Assembly (NCBI RefSeq): GCF_005222815.1
Contig: NZ_STGB01000004.1
Span: 372,001 to 436,000 of the forward strand
Direction: 5' to 3'
DNA: 64,000 nucleotides
Origin: Roseomonas sp. AR75
Lineage (GTDB): Bacteria; Pseudomonadota; Alphaproteobacteria; Acetobacterales; Acetobacteraceae
Shown here: positions 63,430-64,000 of the stretch, piece after piece
Numbering within the stretch: the first letter of the stretch is position 1
Layout of the letters: every line of letters begins with the position of its first letter
Made by a program: the position numbers and the translations under genes
The notes under the pieces: generated by a model
The model's input: only the letters and a program-made list of their open reading frames with translations
Databases searched by the model: none
Told to the model about the DNA's origin: nothing

Positions 63430-64000
63430 ATGCCGAAGCTCCAGGCCGCCCAGATCGCCGTCACGCCCTTCCAGCAGAACTGCGCCCTGATCTGGGATGC
63501 GGAGACGCGGCGCGGCGTAGTCGTGGATCCCGGCGGCGACGTGCCGCGCATCCAGGCGGCGCTGGATCGCGCCGACTTCACGGTGGAGCGCATCCTGCTG
63601 ACGCATGGCCACCTGGACCATGCCGGGGGCGCGGCGGCGCTGAAGGCGGCGCTGGAGGCGAAGCAGGGCGCGCCGGTGCCGGTGGAAGGCCCGCATCGCG
63701 CGGACGAGTTCCTGTTGCAGGGCATTCCCGTCCAGGCCGCGCAGTACGGCCTGGAGGGCATGGACAGCGTCACGCCCGACCGGTGGCTGGCGGACGGCGA
63801 CGTGGTCTCCATCGCCGGGCAGGAGTTCGGCGTGCTGCATTGCCCGGGCCATGCGCCGGGGCATGTGGTGTTCGTCGCACCCGGGCTCGGCTTCGCCATC
63901 CTGGGCGACGTGCTGTTCCGCGGCTCGATCGGGCGGACCGACTTCCCCTATGGCGACCACGCGGCGCTGCTCGATGCGATCCGCACCAAGCTGTTTCCGC
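63430..64000 (+). CDS. MBL-fold metallo-hydrolase, glyoxalase II-like (partial)
   Basis: The first 190 codons of a metallo-beta-lactamase-fold hydrolase, cut by the right edge. The metal motif is LTHGHLDHAGG (about residues 56-66), the second His is in HCPGHAPGHVVF and the Asp in ILGDVLFRGSIGRTDFP. It resembles glyoxalase II and related thioesterases. Start ATG 63430, 31 bases after the BLUF gene in the same direction. Confidence 0.9.
   Translation, partial: MPKLQAAQIAVTPFQQNCALIWDAETRRGVVVDPGGDVPRIQAALDRADFTVERILLTHGHLDHAGGAAALKAALEAKQGAPVPVEGPHRADEFLLQGIPVQAAQYGLEGMDSVTPDRWLADGDVVSIAGQEFGVLHCPGHAPGHVVFVAPGLGFAILGDVLFRGSIGRTDFPYGDHAALLDAIRTKLFP

Overview
The window is GC-rich (most lines near 70-78% G+C) and dense, with ATGA/GTGA stop-start overlaps. 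Its gene content (tandem CIRCE-groESL, usg, a complete ccmC-I set, several Bug-type solute receptors, MutL with the endonuclease motif, BLUF, HWE/HisKA_2-type kinase) points to an alphaproteobacterium, most likely an Acetobacteraceae/Roseomonas-like organism. The species call is inference.

Positions 1-24,072 are the late region of a prophage whose left end lies outside the window. The order is terminase large subunit (cut by the window edge), gpW-like, portal, a prohead protease-capsid fusion, a terminator hairpin, DUF2190, connector, holin-like protein, DUF6441, tail terminator and tail tube. A tail assembly chaperone follows, with a textbook -1 frameshift site, then tape measure and a GTA-like tip module (DUF2460, DUF2163, NlpC/P60, large tip protein) and fibre genes, one broken by an in-frame stop. 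So the head is lambda-like and the tail tip GTA-like. No integrase, repressor or endolysin of a standard kind is visible here.

Two AT-richer cargo segments interrupt this region. The first (8,116-10,351) is a two-gene antisense cassette between tail tube and tail chaperone. It encodes a membrane-anchored PD-(D/E)XK-like protein and an exported protein with a nuclease-associated OB domain and a catalytically degraded endonuclease/exonuclease/phosphatase (EEP) domain. Both proteins share the OB domain and the cassette has its own promoter-like sequence; it is the best candidate here for an undescribed system, perhaps phage exclusion. The second (21,181-24,072) is a 963-residue RTX plus CARDB protein with two almost identical 369-bp repeats. 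A LysR C-terminal remnant (24,428-24,769) lies just past the prophage.

From 24.7 to 34.7 kb: a minus-strand operon (PLP-dependent dehydratase, amidohydrolase, rhodanese, DHCW cupin), a small hypothetical protein, a cold-shock protein, groEL-groES under a promoter bracketed by two CIRCE operators, usg, a CoA-transferase/Bug receptor pair, and a Rieske/EVE pair. From 34.8 to 40.3 kb lies ccmCDEFGHI for cytochrome c maturation (ccmAB absent). At 40.3-43.4 kb is copA-cueR-copZ with a MerR-type operator.

From 43.4 to 53.8 kb: a trypsin-like protease, an AspT-family exchanger, DUF3830, FKBP, an Asp/Glu racemase, an IclR regulator, an EctD/PhyH-like dioxygenase, and a catabolic-looking minus-strand operon (hydrolase, degenerate SDR, SDR, Bug receptor, SDR). 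From 54.1 kb on: a hybrid sensor kinase, mutL, four glycosyltransferases on alternating strands with overlapping ends, a BLUF photoreceptor and a metallo-beta-lactamase-fold hydrolase cut by the right edge.
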